Source of the DNA: Lycocorax pyrrhopterus obiensis | Lineage: Eukaryota > Chordata > Aves > Passeriformes > Paradisaeidae | Length of the DNA: 64,000 bases | Direction of reading: 5' to 3' | Assembly (NCBI GenBank): GCA_014706295.1 | Contig: JACSVZ010000041.1 | Location: forward strand, 1,736,001-1,800,000 | Shown here: piece after piece, positions 48,666-59,105 of the stretch | Numbering within the stretch: position 1 is the stretch's first letter | How the letters are laid out: the number at the start of each line of letters is the position of its first letter | Made by a program: the position numbers and the translations under genes | The notes under the pieces: generated by a model | The model's database searches: none | What the model saw: the letters and a program-made list of their open reading frames with translations, nothing else | What the model was told of the DNA's origin: nothing

Positions 48666-50439
48666 AAAGGGAAAAAAAAATCAGCGGCGCCTTCAAACGT
48701 TTTTTTGCTGCCGGAAAACCGAGGAGAGAGCGGGAGATGCCGGCGCACGGGGATGACCTGGAGGTGCTTCCCAGCCCTCCTGCCTCCAGGGGAACGTTGT
48801 TTGTCCAGGATGGTTAAAGGTCCAGCGGACGGGGAGGTCAGGAGACGGATGAGAAGTGACATTCCTGCCAGGAATGCTCATGGAACGCGGCTCTCCTGGC
48901 GTGCGGCACCAGCTGCCCGCCGGTCCCCTCCGGTGGGACGAGGGGCCCGGTGGGGGATGACACCCCCTGCGATGTTGTTAAACCGCTCCAGCCATTCCCA
49001 TCGAGGGGAAAACTCTCCTGGCTCCTCCAAGAGATGGGAATCCAAGCAGTGCTGGGCTCAGAGGGGTCACATCCCGAGTAAATCCCGCATGGAAGCAGCG
49101 GTGACCGGGGGTCAGCAGAGGGGTCAGCAGAGGACAGGGCTGAGGCAGCACGGAGAGCCCTCGGCACACACATTTATTTTGGCTTCGCCACCCCGCTCTA
49201 AAGCCCTCAGAGAGGCCCTCTGGAAGCTCAGATCCCTCACGCCATTCCCTCTCTGGAGCTCGGGATGCTGGAATGCCACGGAGCCGTCCCGGGGCATGGG
49301 AACCCAACCCAGCGGGGCCAGAGGGAGGGAGGGGCTCAGCACCGGGGCCTTGGGCTCATCCCGGGAATCTCGGGCTGACAGCAGCGGGGAGGAATGTTGG
49401 GCCATTGTTTCTGAGGAATTGAGGATTGAGAGAGGGAGAAAACCACGCTGGTGGCTCCTCAGCTCCAGACGGCTCCACGAGCCAGCAGGGATACACAAAC
49501 TGTCAGGAATCTTCTGCTTCAAAACCACCCTCAGAAACCAAGGCTTGGATGGAACCTGAGGGCCACCAAAAAAGGTCCCCTCCTGCCACCGCTGCGGCAC
49601 CTCCATCCCGGGGAGGAGGAGACGGAGCAGAGCCGCCCCTGCCTTTGCGAAGATGGATGAATTTCCTCACTCCAGCGATTGCCCAAATAATGGGATCCAG
49701 CCCCCGGAGCGCAGAACCCTTCATAAATCAGGCCTGTCCCCAGCCTGGCCTGTCCTTGTCCCCAGCCAGGCCTGTCCCTGTCCCCAGCCGGGCCACCAAG
49801 CGCTTCACAAAAGGGGGACAATCAGGGACAAGGCTGGGACAGAACCAGAGCGGACTTCCCGCAGGTTCCTGGGAGCAGCTCCTTCTCCTGCTGCTCCCTC
49901 CCTGAGCTCCGATTCCCAAGGGCACAGCAGGGCCCCTCCAGCCCCACAGCAGCACCCCTGGGCGCTGGTTATGGGTCCAGGCACAAAAAGCTGTTGGGTG
50001 GAGCTCAAAGCCACCCCCGAGGGTCTCATCCCACAGCTCGGGGGGCTTTTCCAGCTGCATTCCCAGCCCCAGCTCATTCCAGCACGGGAATGCCTTTATC
50101 CCAGCGAGCTGTGGAGGAGTTCAGCTCAGGGATGTGCAAATCGGCCGCTCGGAGCGCTTTCTTCCAGAACCAAGTTTTAAAAAGTCCAGTTTGGGGTAGG
50201 AAGCCTAAAAACCCCATTTTATTCCTAGATTTTATCTGGGGGGAGAAAAAAAATCCAATTCCTTCCCATATCCTTAAAAAACTGATGGCACAGCCCAAAG
50301 AAGCCTCTAAGGAAGTTGTCAAACCTGGGGATGAAAACAAACCTGGAGGAGCAGGTAAAAGGTAGCGGCCGCAGCGCAGGTAAATTGCTTTTTAACGAGG
50401 AGACAAGGCCCACCCCTGGCATCTGCCGTATGTTTTTAT

Positions 50440-50640
50440 AAAGCCCCAGAATATGTTTTTAAAAGGCCAGTAAATAAAGTTCCCATCGATTTGATCTCCG
50501 GCGTAATCTGTTTTTCTGTCTGCCACCGCGAGTGGTAATAAAAGGGAATCAGGGCACGCGGCTCCGGGTTAATGCAGCGATCCATCACCGTCGGGGGCTT
50601 TGCTTCGCTGCGCAATCCAGAAACTGCCCCAAATTGGTGC
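50440..50640. promoter_or_regulatory. Candidate conserved non-coding element 12
   Basis: Unique sequence CCCATCGATTTGATCTCCGG, GCGTAATCTGTTTTTCTGTC, GTGGTAATAAAAGGGAATC, GGGTTAATGCAGCGATCC, just left of the 39-bp array. Confidence 0.33.
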
Positions 50641-50884
50641 GAGGGCCCAATTTTCTTTTCCAATTTATTTTTTGCTTGAGCAAAGCAATATCGAGGCAGG
50701 ACGAGGAGGACGCGCTTCCCGTCCTTCCAGATGTTCTCCCGCTTCCCCGGCCTGGGAAAGGGCCTCCGGCAGCTCCTCGGGTGGGGAGGTGGGGAAGGTG
50801 CTGCTGTGGGGGTGCTTGGATGTTTGGGGTTTCGAGGTCCAGTGGGATCCAAAGTGGGATTGGGATGTGCTCAGGAGAGTTCCC

Positions 50885-52105
50885 CAGTGAGGATGGAGCA
50901 TTCCCGGGCTGATCTCCCATGGATGGAGCATCTTGAACATTCCAGAGCTGCATCTCCAATGGATCAAAGATCGTGATCATTGCAGGGCCTCATCTCCCAT
51001 GGATCAAAGATCCTGAACATCCCAGGGCTTCATCTCCCGTGGATGGAACAACCCGAACATTCCAGGGCTGATCTCCCATGGATGGAACATCTCAGGGCTG
51101 ATCTCCCATGGATGGAACATCCTGAACTTCCCAGAGCTGATGTCCCATGGATGGAACATTCCCGGGCTGATCTCCCATGGATGGAGCATCCTGAACATCC
51201 CAGAGCTGAATCTCCAATGGATCAAAGATCCTGAACATCCCAGGGCTTCATCTCCCATGGACCAAAGATCCTGAACATTCCAGGGCTTCATCTCCCATGG
51301 ATGGAACAACCCGAACATTCCAGAGCTGATCTCCCATGGATTCAGCATCCTGAACATCCCAGAGCTGCATCTCCAATGGATCAAAGATCCTGAACTTCCC
51401 ATATCTGATCTCCCATGGATTGAATGTCCCAGAGCTGATCTCCCATGGATTGAACATTCCAGGGCTGATCTCCCATGGATTCAGCATCCTGAACATCCCA
51501 GAGCTGATCTCTCACGGATGGAACTTCCTGATCATTCCAGGGCCTCATCTCCCATGGATGGAACATCCCAGGGCTTCGTCTCCCATAGATCAAAGATCCT
51601 GAACTTCCCAGGGCTTCATCTCCCATGGATGGAACAACCCGAACATTCCAGGGCTGATCTCCCATGGATTGAACATCCCAGAGTTGATCTCTCATGGATG
51701 GAACATCCTGATCATTCCAGGGCCTCATCTTCCATGGACTGAGCATCCTGAACATCCCAGAGCTGATCTCCCATGGATGGAGCATCCTGAACATTCCAGG
51801 GCTGATCTCCCATGGATGGAGCATCCTGAACATCCCAGGGCTTCATCTCCCATGGATTGAACATTCCAGGGCTGATCTCCCATGGATTCAGCATCCTGAG
51901 CATCCCAGAGCTGATCTCTCATGGATGGAACTTCCTGATCATTCCAGGGCCTCATCTCCCATGGATGGAACATCCCAGGGCTTCGTCTCCCATAGATCAA
52001 AGATCCTGAACTTCCCAGGGCTTCATCTCCCATGGATGGAGCATCCTGAACATTCCAGGGCTGATCTCCCATGGATGGAGCATCCTGAACAGCCCAGGGC
52101 TGCAT
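50885..52105. repeat. 39-bp minisatellite, about 30 copies
   Basis: Unit made of GATCTCCCATGGATGGAGCA plus TCCTGAACATTCCAGGGCT, with ATGGATTGAACAT, GGATCAAAGATCCTGAAC and TTCATCTCCCATGG variants and some shortened 28-bp units. A block of about 165 bp is duplicated within the array 408 bp apart. Long frames on both strands are artefacts. Confidence 0.96.
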
Positions 52106-54489
52106 CTCCAGACATTCCCTGGCCTCTGCCCACCAGGACAGAGCAATTAAAGCTTTTCCAGGATATCCAAGCCATCCATAACCACGCTCCCGTCCCTGGC
52201 AGTGCAGCCCTGACTCCTTTCCCCGAGCCTGTTGCTCAGAGGTGCAGCCACACACAACAGATGCCCTCACAGCACCAAAAACTGCCCAAAAATGGGGTTT
52301 TGGGCACTGAATGGGTGTTTTATAAAGCTGGGTCGGACAGCTTGGTGTTTAAACTGGATAAACACCACAAAAACATTAAAATCCACCCTAAAATGATGCT
52401 TTAAAGTCCCCCAGGCCAGGCTTTGCTGCCCTCAGAGCTCAGCTTTGCAAGGTGCCGCCCCACTTCCAACTCCTTCATCCCAAACCATCGACACTCCCTT
52501 CGTTGAGGAGCATCGAGGCCGCGGGGAGGGACTTTGGGGACCCCCCAAACCCATCCCAAATATCTGGGACGAGGATGGGAAACCTCCCATTCCCCACCAC
52601 CACCTTCGGAAAACTGATAAATATTTCTGGGGAGAAAAACAAACACTCCGCATTTGGCTTTTTCGGTGGTTGTTTTTCTTGAAGAGACAAAGTGTTCCAC
52701 AGAGAGCCGACACTTCCTACACAAGTTTGCATCCTCAAACCCCGAGATTTTCTGCCACGGATTTGGCTGGGAAAAGCAGCTCCAGCCCTTCAGCCAGCCC
52801 TCCCCACCCCATCCGGGATCACCGAGCCGCAGCATCCCACCGGAGCACCACGGGGAGATGGAGAGAACCTCGCTCTGCCGGCATTTCCCACTCCCGTTTG
52901 GGAATAAATTAGGAATAATCAAATTTCCTGGGTTTGGAAATACCCCTTGAAGCATAAAAACAACTCTCACGCCTCAGCTCTGGCACAGCTCTTGTTCCCA
53001 CTCAATTTAGGGTGAGTTTCGGAGGGAAAAATATTACCCCAAAGCATCCTTAGAGGTTGACGAGTAAGAAAAGCGTATATACCTATAAAAATTGCATATT
53101 CCTATAAAAACCTGCATATTCCTATTAAAAAAAACCCTGAAGAAACACAGAGCCAGCTCTCTGTGATGGGTTTAAGGCCACCCGGCCCCTTTCCCAAATG
53201 AATTCCCGGTTCGGACACCGCAGCTGGGTCATTCCCAGCGGTGTGGAGCTGATTTTGGGGACGGCCGGAGGAGAATCCCACCACAAACCCCGGCAAGCGG
53301 CGGGGCCCCGTGTCCTCAGATGCCGCCTCAGCGCAAGATGTGCCGAGATGTCTCGGAAGGAGACGCTGCCAAATCCATCGGCGGAGCCATTCCCGGTGCC
53401 AGCGGGAGCCGCCGGCCGTGCCAGGGGCTCCCTGGGGAGCTGCCACCCCCCCCCGCCCCGAGCCGCAGCTGGAATCCCATCCCAAAACAAACCGGGGACA
53501 CCTCTCCAGCTCCCGGCTCAGCTGGGGCGGATTCCCTTCCGTGCTCCGTGCGGATTCCCGGATGCACAGCCTGGAAAAGTCCGGCTCTTGTCCCCAAAAT
53601 CCTTCCCACAAAATCCACAGCCCACGGCAGCAGCGTCCCAGCCCCTTCCCGGAGCGCCCCTTCCCTTCTCCCAGCCCTGCTTGGCTTTCCAGGGCTAAAA
53701 TGAAAGGAAAAACAACTGCCCGCATTCCCGGGAAACTTCAAACTCCTGGAAAGCCGGGAATGGGCCCGTGCGCTGCAGCCTCTGCCAGGAGGGAGGATTA
53801 TTTGGGAAGAATCAGACACCTTTAAGGAAAAGTTCTACTTCCAACCATGTGATCCGCAGGGGGAAGAGACTTCCCAGACGGCGCCGAAGAGCCGGGAAAA
53901 CGGATTATTCCCGCTCCGAGGTAACGCCACCAGAGCTGAGATCTCCCTCATCAGCTCCCAGGGCTGGAGAAGGCGACGGGAATGATGGAAATTATCGGGA
54001 TACGGCGCTTTTTGGGGTCTCAGGGGGGTTTCACTGGGATCCGGGGACGCGACGAGACGACGCCGCATCCTGGGACAGCTTTGGGATCACAGCAGGGAAC
54101 GGCGCGGGGTGTCCCCCAAAATATCCCCTTGTCACACCCCCAGTTATTGTCCCCTCCCCCTGCCCGCGGCACGGCCCCCGGGAGATCCCAGTGCTCCCAG
54201 TTAATCCCAGTTAATCCCAGTGGATCCCAGGGCGGGCGGCGCTGGAGCACGGGCAGTTCAATGCTGCCACCTGGTGGTGGCAGGAGGGAACAGCAGCTCC
54301 CCCCCAAAACCCCGATCCCAAATTCCATCGGGATCCATCGGCGGGAGATCCCAGAGCCCGGCCCGACACCGGGATGGCTTTGAAAAGTTGACTGAAAATT
54401 CGTAAAAATAAAAAAATCCGCGGTGGAAAACGTTAAATTTAATTTTTTTGGTGGGGCTGAGCTGGGGCAAAAAATGAAACGGCTGCAAT

Positions 54490-55190
54490 GGAGTGAAAAA
54501 TCAGTGGTCGGAGTACCCCAAAATTAAGCGGCCGAAATATAGGAAACAAAATTGAAATGGCCAAAATGTAGCAAAAAAATATAAATATTCAGTGGCCACA
54601 ACGTAGAAATAAAATTAATTAAAATTTTCTCCACATGTGGCCACTTAATTCCTATTTTTCCTCCATTGTGGCCATTTAATTCCTTTTTATAAAAAAGCCA
54701 CGGTGGAGTAAAAAATTAAATCATTAGGAGGCCACAAATAGCAAAAAATATTAATTATTAAGTGGCCACGTGTAGCCAAAAAAAAAAATTAATTTCATTG
54801 CTACCTTCTGGCCACTTAATTAAATGACCACAGTATATTAAAAAAAATAATTAATTGTTTTAAAAGTGAATGTAGGGAAAATTATAAATGGCTGCATTTA
54901 TAGGGGAAATAATGGTTACGATGCAGGAAATATTCTTAATTGAAATGTGGGGATACAGTGAAAATAATTTATTAAGTAGCTACAGCATGGCTGGAATTGC
55001 TGTAAAATGGGTGCAATGTGGAAAAAATATTTAGTAAATGGTCAACGTAGCAAAAAAAAAAATAAAAGTGGTTTCAGGGTAGTAAAAAAAATATGCCTGA
55101 AGGTGGGACAAAAAGGTGATTTAATGGCCACGGTGTGGGGAAAAAATAAAAATAAATGGCAAAAAAGTCAGCAAAAAAAGGCAATTCCAT
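54490..55190. repeat. AT-rich diverged array with GTGGCCAC core, orientation switches
   Basis: About 700 bp of 40-60-bp units such as TTCAGTGGCCACAACGTAG, ATTAAGTGGCCACGTGTAGC and TTTAATGGCCACGGTG, each followed by an A-rich block. At 54,620-54,690 and about 54,800-54,826 the unit appears inverted (ACATGTGGCCACTTAATTCC, CATTGTGGCCATTTAATTCC). It ends about 150 bp from exon 3. Confidence 0.7.
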
Positions 55191-55339
55191 TTATCCGCAG
55201 CTCAGCCTCCAACCAAACCCCTGAATCGACGAGGACACGCGGGGAAAAAAGCTTAAAAAGCGCCCCCCGATCCCAGGAAATCCCTCCCGGGATCCGGCCA
55301 CACCTTTGGGAACGCGGAAAAGCCGGAGCGGGGCCTCAC

Positions 55340-55472
55340 CTTCTTCGCCCAGGGGTAGCGGACGTGGGGCTGGCCCCACTCGCGGCTGAGCTGCCGGCGG
55401 TACCCGTGGCACTTGGGGATGTAGGAGCAGCTCACGTCGCCCACCTCGGGGTACATGACTTCCAAATCGCCC
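55340..55472 (-). CDS. PEBP4: PEBP4 exon 3: N-terminal part of the PEBP domain
   Basis: This 133-nt exon lies between a TTCCCAG acceptor and a GTGAGG donor. With the two bases from exon 2 it gives residues 41-85 and ends in phase 0. It contains the PEBP4-type start of the fold, LEVMYPEVGDVSC, like the LEV-YPELGNIGC of mammalian PEBP4, then Cys56 and Cys62 six residues apart, a GYRRQ segment and a PHVRYPWAKK strand. The cysteine pair separates PEBP4 from the cytosolic PEBP1, which lacks it, and fits an extracellular or ER-lumen protein with disulfides. No stop or frameshift is present. Intron 2 to exon 2 is only about 610 bp, whereas the next intron is over 33 kb. Confidence 0.94.
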
Positions 55473-55604
55473 CTGGGAAGAGGGAAGAAGGAGGGAAATG
55501 AGGAGGTGGAGGCGGGAGCCAGGTCAGGCCCGGGATGGGGTCGGGATGCAGAGGTGGGAGAGAGGGAGTTGGGGCTCTGCTCCCTCTGCCAAGGGGTTCA
55601 GCGG

Positions 55605-55815
55605 ATTTTGGGAAGGAATTCCCGGCTGGGAGGGTGGGGAGGGGCTGGGATGGAATTCCCAGAGCAGCTGTGGCTGCCCCTGGATGCCTGGAAGTGCCCA
55701 AGGCCAGGCTGGACGGGGCTTGGAGCAGCCTGGGATAGTGGGAGGTGTTGGGGTTGGAACAGGATGGGTTTTAAGCTCCCTTCCCACCCAAACCATTCCG
55801 GGATTCCGTGGAAAA
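55605..55815 (+). mobile_element. CR1 LINE 3' fragment in PEBP4 intron 2
   Basis: Sense on the plus strand, antisense to PEBP4: GGAATTCCCGGCTGGGAGGG, GAGCAGCTGTGGCTGCCCCT, TGGGATAGTGGGAGGTGTTG, TCCCTTCCCACCCAAACCAT, ending CCGGGATTCCGTGG. Close to the copy at 5.35 kb. Confidence 0.94.
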
Positions 55816-55970
55816 GCAGCCTCCTTCCCCCGAAGTTTTCCATGGAAAACATCTGCCATCCCTGATGCCACAAGAGTCACTCCCAAAGCCTCTGCACAGC
55901 AGGGAATAACCCCAGAGACATCCCAGATTCCCGGCAAAAGCAGGAAAACAGCGAAGGGGAGGCTGTGCCA

Positions 55971-56073
55971 GGAGGTGACACCAGGGGACACCAAGGCAAG
56001 GCGATGACGGCGGCCACGGAGCTGCCGGGAGGTGACACCAGGGACACCAAGGCGATGACGGCGGCCACGGAGC
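55971..56073. repeat. 58-bp tandem duplication beside the exon 2 donor
   Basis: GGAGGTGACACCAGGG occurs at 55971 and 56029, each followed by GACACCAAGG, GCGATGACGGCGGCCACGGA. The second copy ends about 10 bp from the GT of intron 2. Confidence 0.93.
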
Positions 56074-56082
56074 ATCGCTCAC

Positions 56083-56204
56083 CTGCAGAATTCGCTGTCG
56101 GACTCGCTGAGGGTCTGGAAGATGCAGGTCCGGGAGGCCTCGTTCCCGCAGGCGCCGGGGAGGAGCAGGCTGAGAGCCACCAGCGCGGCGCCCAGCAGCT
56201 TCAT
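56083..56204 (-). CDS. PEBP4: PEBP4 exon 2, coding part: start codon and signal peptide
   Basis: First coding exon of a secreted phosphatidylethanolamine-binding protein. The ATG is at 56204-56202 and the exon gives 40 codons plus two bases. Residues 1-20 are a signal peptide: a Lys at position 2, a hydrophobic core (LLGAALVALSLLL) and a plausible cleavage after Ala-Cys-Gly. The mature part has Cys27 and Cys40, 13 residues apart, the spacing I know from the N-terminus of mammalian PEBP4. The exon ends TTCTGCAG followed by a GTGAGC donor, leaving phase 2. A TGTCCCCAG acceptor sits six bases before the ATG, so the exon starts at 56210 and the rest of the 5'UTR must be in an upstream exon. The next exon restores the frame exactly. 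The sequence itself is weakly conserved, as usual for signal peptides; the call rests on the cysteines, the splice phase and exon 3. Confidence 0.87.
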
Positions 56205-56210
56205 CCTGCC

Positions 56211-56936
56211 CTGGGGACACGGGGACAGCGAGGGTCAGCCCCGCCGGGACCCAGCACCTCCCAGTTCAGCTCCCAGCCCAAACCAGTTCCAGGCAGAGCA
56301 CCCCCATCCTCGCCCATCATTTCCTCCTCCAGCTCCACAGCTTGAATCCCATTTATTCCAGGAACAAGCTGGGTTTCCTTTTCCTGGAAACCCCGAGAGC
56401 CCAGCAGGGCCCCACGGCCCAGAGGAGCCTTTTCCACAGGGCTGGTGCCTCGTCCCCCTGCACGTGGCACCGGGGACGCGCCCACGCAGGGACACCGTGG
56501 CGATGCCGGGGCCAGCGCGCTCCAAACCCGGCTCCAAGCGGGGACAGTCCCCAACTCCACGTGCTGCTCTCCCAAAAACCGTGGAAAACCGGGATCAGGA
56601 GTGGTCATGGGCTGTCCAAGGCCATCACCAAGGACTCACAACCAGCCAGGACACCAGGACACGTCCCCAGCCCGAGGCAAGGTCCTCTCAGGGGAGCAGC
56701 ACCTTGACCCAGCCACCCCTCCGGCGCTTTTCCCGCACGGGGACAACTCTGCCCACCCACTTTGAAGTCACACAAAGCCTCGAGGAGCACGAGGGGACAC
56801 GAGGATTGGGTCCCCCACCCCCCTGCCGAGCCCAGCGCCGGCCCTCACCTCCTCACCTACCCCTGGACCCGGTAGCCGCGGGCCACCACGGCGGCCGGGG
56901 GTGGGCCACCAGGGCCGGCCCTGCCGAGCCACTTAC
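56211..56936 (-). other. PEBP4 intron 1 (5'UTR intron)
   Basis: GC-rich unique sequence between the GTAAGT donor of exon 1 and the TGTCCCCAG acceptor of exon 2. No repeat element or further exon is seen. Several open frames cross it in both directions, but none shows recognisable protein sequence. Confidence 0.5.
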
Positions 56937-57070
56937 CAGGGTCCTGGGGACGGCTGAGCAGCTCCGAGGCAGAGCCCGGAGGTTCGAGGTTGCCGTGGAG
57001 ATGGTTTCCTTGGAAGGAAGGGACGGAGGGACCGGGAACGAGAGTGGAAGCCCGGGGAAGGGGCGACCGG
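56937..57070 (-). other. PEBP4: Probable PEBP4 exon 1 (5'UTR, non-coding)
   Basis: Exon 2 has a good acceptor six bases before the ATG, so an upstream untranslated exon is expected. Reading leftward from the promoter, the first strong donor is CCTG followed by GTAAGT, with the exon ending at 56937. The segment from the presumed start near 57,070 contains no ATG on the minus strand, as suits a 5'UTR. The right boundary is inferred only from a TATA-like box about 25 bp upstream, so it may be off by tens of bases. Confidence 0.55.
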
Positions 57071-57089
57071 GTGGTCCGGAGCTGCCAAC

Positions 57090-57130
57090 GGCTTTTAACC
57101 CCCCCGGCAACCGCCCCCAACCGCCCCGAA
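57090..57130 (-). promoter_or_regulatory. PEBP4: Probable PEBP4 core promoter (GC boxes and TATA-like box)
   Basis: On the minus strand, two GC-box-like motifs (GGGGCGG at 57127-57121 and GGGGGCGG at 57118-57111) precede GGTTAAAAGC at 57100-57091, a TATA-like element. The flanks (about 56,860-57,200) are very GC-rich and CpG-rich, like a CpG-island promoter. Position and strand agree with the exon 1 donor at 56937. Confidence 0.5.
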
Positions 57131-57349
57131 CGGCGCCGGGTCCTGCCCAGCCCAACCCCCGCACCCGCAGCTGCCCCGGCTCATCGGGGAGGGTGTGACC
57201 CCAACTTGGGTTTGCCCGTCTCCTCCATCGCTCACGGGGCTCCGGGATGAGGAACAGGTGAATCGAATTTAAAAAAAAAAATAAAGAAAGAAATAAAAAT
57301 GAAAAAAAAAAAGCCCGGTGTGAGTTGGGAACGGGGATGAGAGCAGCGA

Positions 57350-57560
57350 GGGGATCGTTACATAATGGAGCTGGGGCTGCTGCGCGCTCGGAGAAGGCGA
57401 GCGAGCCCGGCGAGGGAAAGAGGAGCCGGGCTTAACTAATTAGAAACATTAATGGATTGGGAATGAGCGGGGAGCTTTTAGGGGCTTAATGGCTCCCGTT
57501 CCCACGCTGCTGGGATGGGCACAGCCCGTAATTAGGGCCCTGAGCCGGCAAATGGGCTCA
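57350..57560. promoter_or_regulatory. Candidate regulatory element upstream of PEBP4
   Basis: GCGCGCTCGGAGAAGGCGAG followed by GGCTTAACTAATTAGAAACA, TTAATGGATTGGG and CCCGTAATTAGGGCC: homeodomain-type cores 250-450 bp upstream of the inferred PEBP4 promoter. Confidence 0.38.
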
Positions 57561-57844
57561 CGTGAGTCCGGCTTTTCCCGGGAATGCCGCGCCGGCTGAG
57601 TCAGGAGCGCCCGGAGCGGGGTTTGCACCCTGGCGGTGACACACGGAGAGGGGGAAGAGTTGGAAATTCGGGGTCGCCAGCGCCGGGCGAAGCTGTTGAT
57701 GGGCAGGAAATGCCCAGAAATGGCGAGAAAAGCAGGAATTTCCTTGGAGAAACGGGGATGGGGCTGGAAGTTTAACGAGAGGCGGCAGGGCAGGGAGACG
57801 GACGGCGGGAGAGGCGGAGATGGGGACGAGGAAAACTTTTTCCT

Positions 57845-58255
57845 GGTAAAACATGGAGTGGTTTGGGCTGGGAAGGACTTTAAAATCACCCAGTGCCACC
57901 TCTGCCATGGGCAGGGACACCTCCCACTGTCCCAGGGTGCTCCAGCCTGGCCTTGGGCACTTCCAGGGATCCAGGGGCAGCCACAGCTTCTCTGGGAATT
58001 CCATCCCAGCCCCTCCCACCCTCCCAGCCAGGAATTCCTTCCCAAAATTCCATTTAAATCTCCCCTTTCCCAGTGGGAAGCCATTCTCTGTGCCCTGTCC
58101 CTCCATCCCTTGTCCCCAGTCCCTCTCCAGCTCTCCTGGAGCCCCTTTAGGCCCTCCAAGGGGCTCTGAGCTCTCCCTGGAGCCTTCCCTTCTCCAGGGG
58201 AACATTCCCAGCTCTCCCAGCCCAGCTCCAGAGGGGCTCCAGGCAGGAAGCCGCT
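57845..58255 (-). mobile_element. CR1 LINE 3' fragment bordering a minisatellite
   Basis: Antisense: ACATGGAGTGGTTTGGGCTG, GGGCAGGGACACCTCCCACT, CTCTCCAGCTCTCCTGGAGC, CTTCCCTTCTCCAGGGGAAC. It passes directly into the 19-bp array at about 58,255. Confidence 0.94.
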
Positions 58256-59105
58256 GGAACATTTAATTTTTAAAGCCCTGTTCTTTTAAACCCAGACCAG
58301 GCTTTTAAACCCAGACCAGCGCCACTGGAATATTTCACTTTTAAACCCCTGTATTTTTAAACCCAGACCAGGTTTTTAAACCCAAACCGGGTTTTTAAAC
58401 CCAGACCAGGGCAACTCCAGACCCTCTGGAACATTTCAATTTAAACCCCTGTGTTTTTAAACCCAAACCAGGGCGGCTCCAGAGCTGCTGGAATCTTTAA
58501 TTTTTAAACCCAAACCAGGTTTTTAAATCCAGACCAAGGAGACTCCAGAGCCACCGGAATATTTAATTTTTAAACCCAAACCAGGGTGGCTCCAGAACCA
58601 CTGGAATATTTAATTTTTAAACCCAGACCAGGTTTTTAAACCCAGACCAGGGCGACTCCAGAGCCACTGGAATATTTCACTTTTAAACCCCTGTATTTTT
58701 AAACCCAGACCAGGTTTTTAAACCCGGACCAGGGCGACTCCAGACTCTCTGGAGCATTTCACTTTTAAACCCCTGTATTTTTAAACCCAGACCAGGTTTT
58801 TAAATCCAAACCAGGTTTTTAAGTCCAAACCAGGTTTTTAAACCCAGACCAGGGCGACTCCGGAGCCACTGGAATATTTCACTTATAAACCTCCATATTT
58901 TTAAACCCAGACCAGGTTTTTAAACCCAAACCAGGTTTTTAAACTCAGACCAGGGCGACTCCAGAACCGTTGGAATCTTTAATTTTTAAACCCAGATCAG
59001 GTATTTAAACCCAGACCGCAGGGTGAGTCCAGAGCCACTGGAATATTTAATTTTTAAACCCAAACCAGGTATTTAAACCCAGACCAGGGCGACTCCAGAG
59101 CCGCT
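58255..59105. repeat. 19-bp minisatellite TTTTTAAACCCAGACCAGG with higher order
   Basis: The 19-bp core is repeated one to four times, then followed by GGCGACTCCAGAGCCACTGG and AATATTTCACTTTTAAACCC, giving outer units of 45-120 bp marked by GGAATATTT. Both strands are rich in TTTAAA. Confidence 0.94.

Larger units (their letters stand above)
55473..56082 (-). other. PEBP4 intron 2
   Basis: About 610 bp between exons 3 and 2, holding one CR1 fragment (55,605-55,815, inserted antisense to the gene) and a two-copy 58-bp tandem duplication that ends about 10 bp from the exon 2 donor. The remaining sequence is unremarkable. Confidence 0.85.

Noticed and set aside
56122..57198. 358-codon plus frame across the PEBP4 5' region
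   Set aside because: It overlaps PEBP4 exons 1 and 2 and the promoter on the opposite strand. High GC content makes stops rare; composition is Pro/Arg/Gly-rich with no domain.
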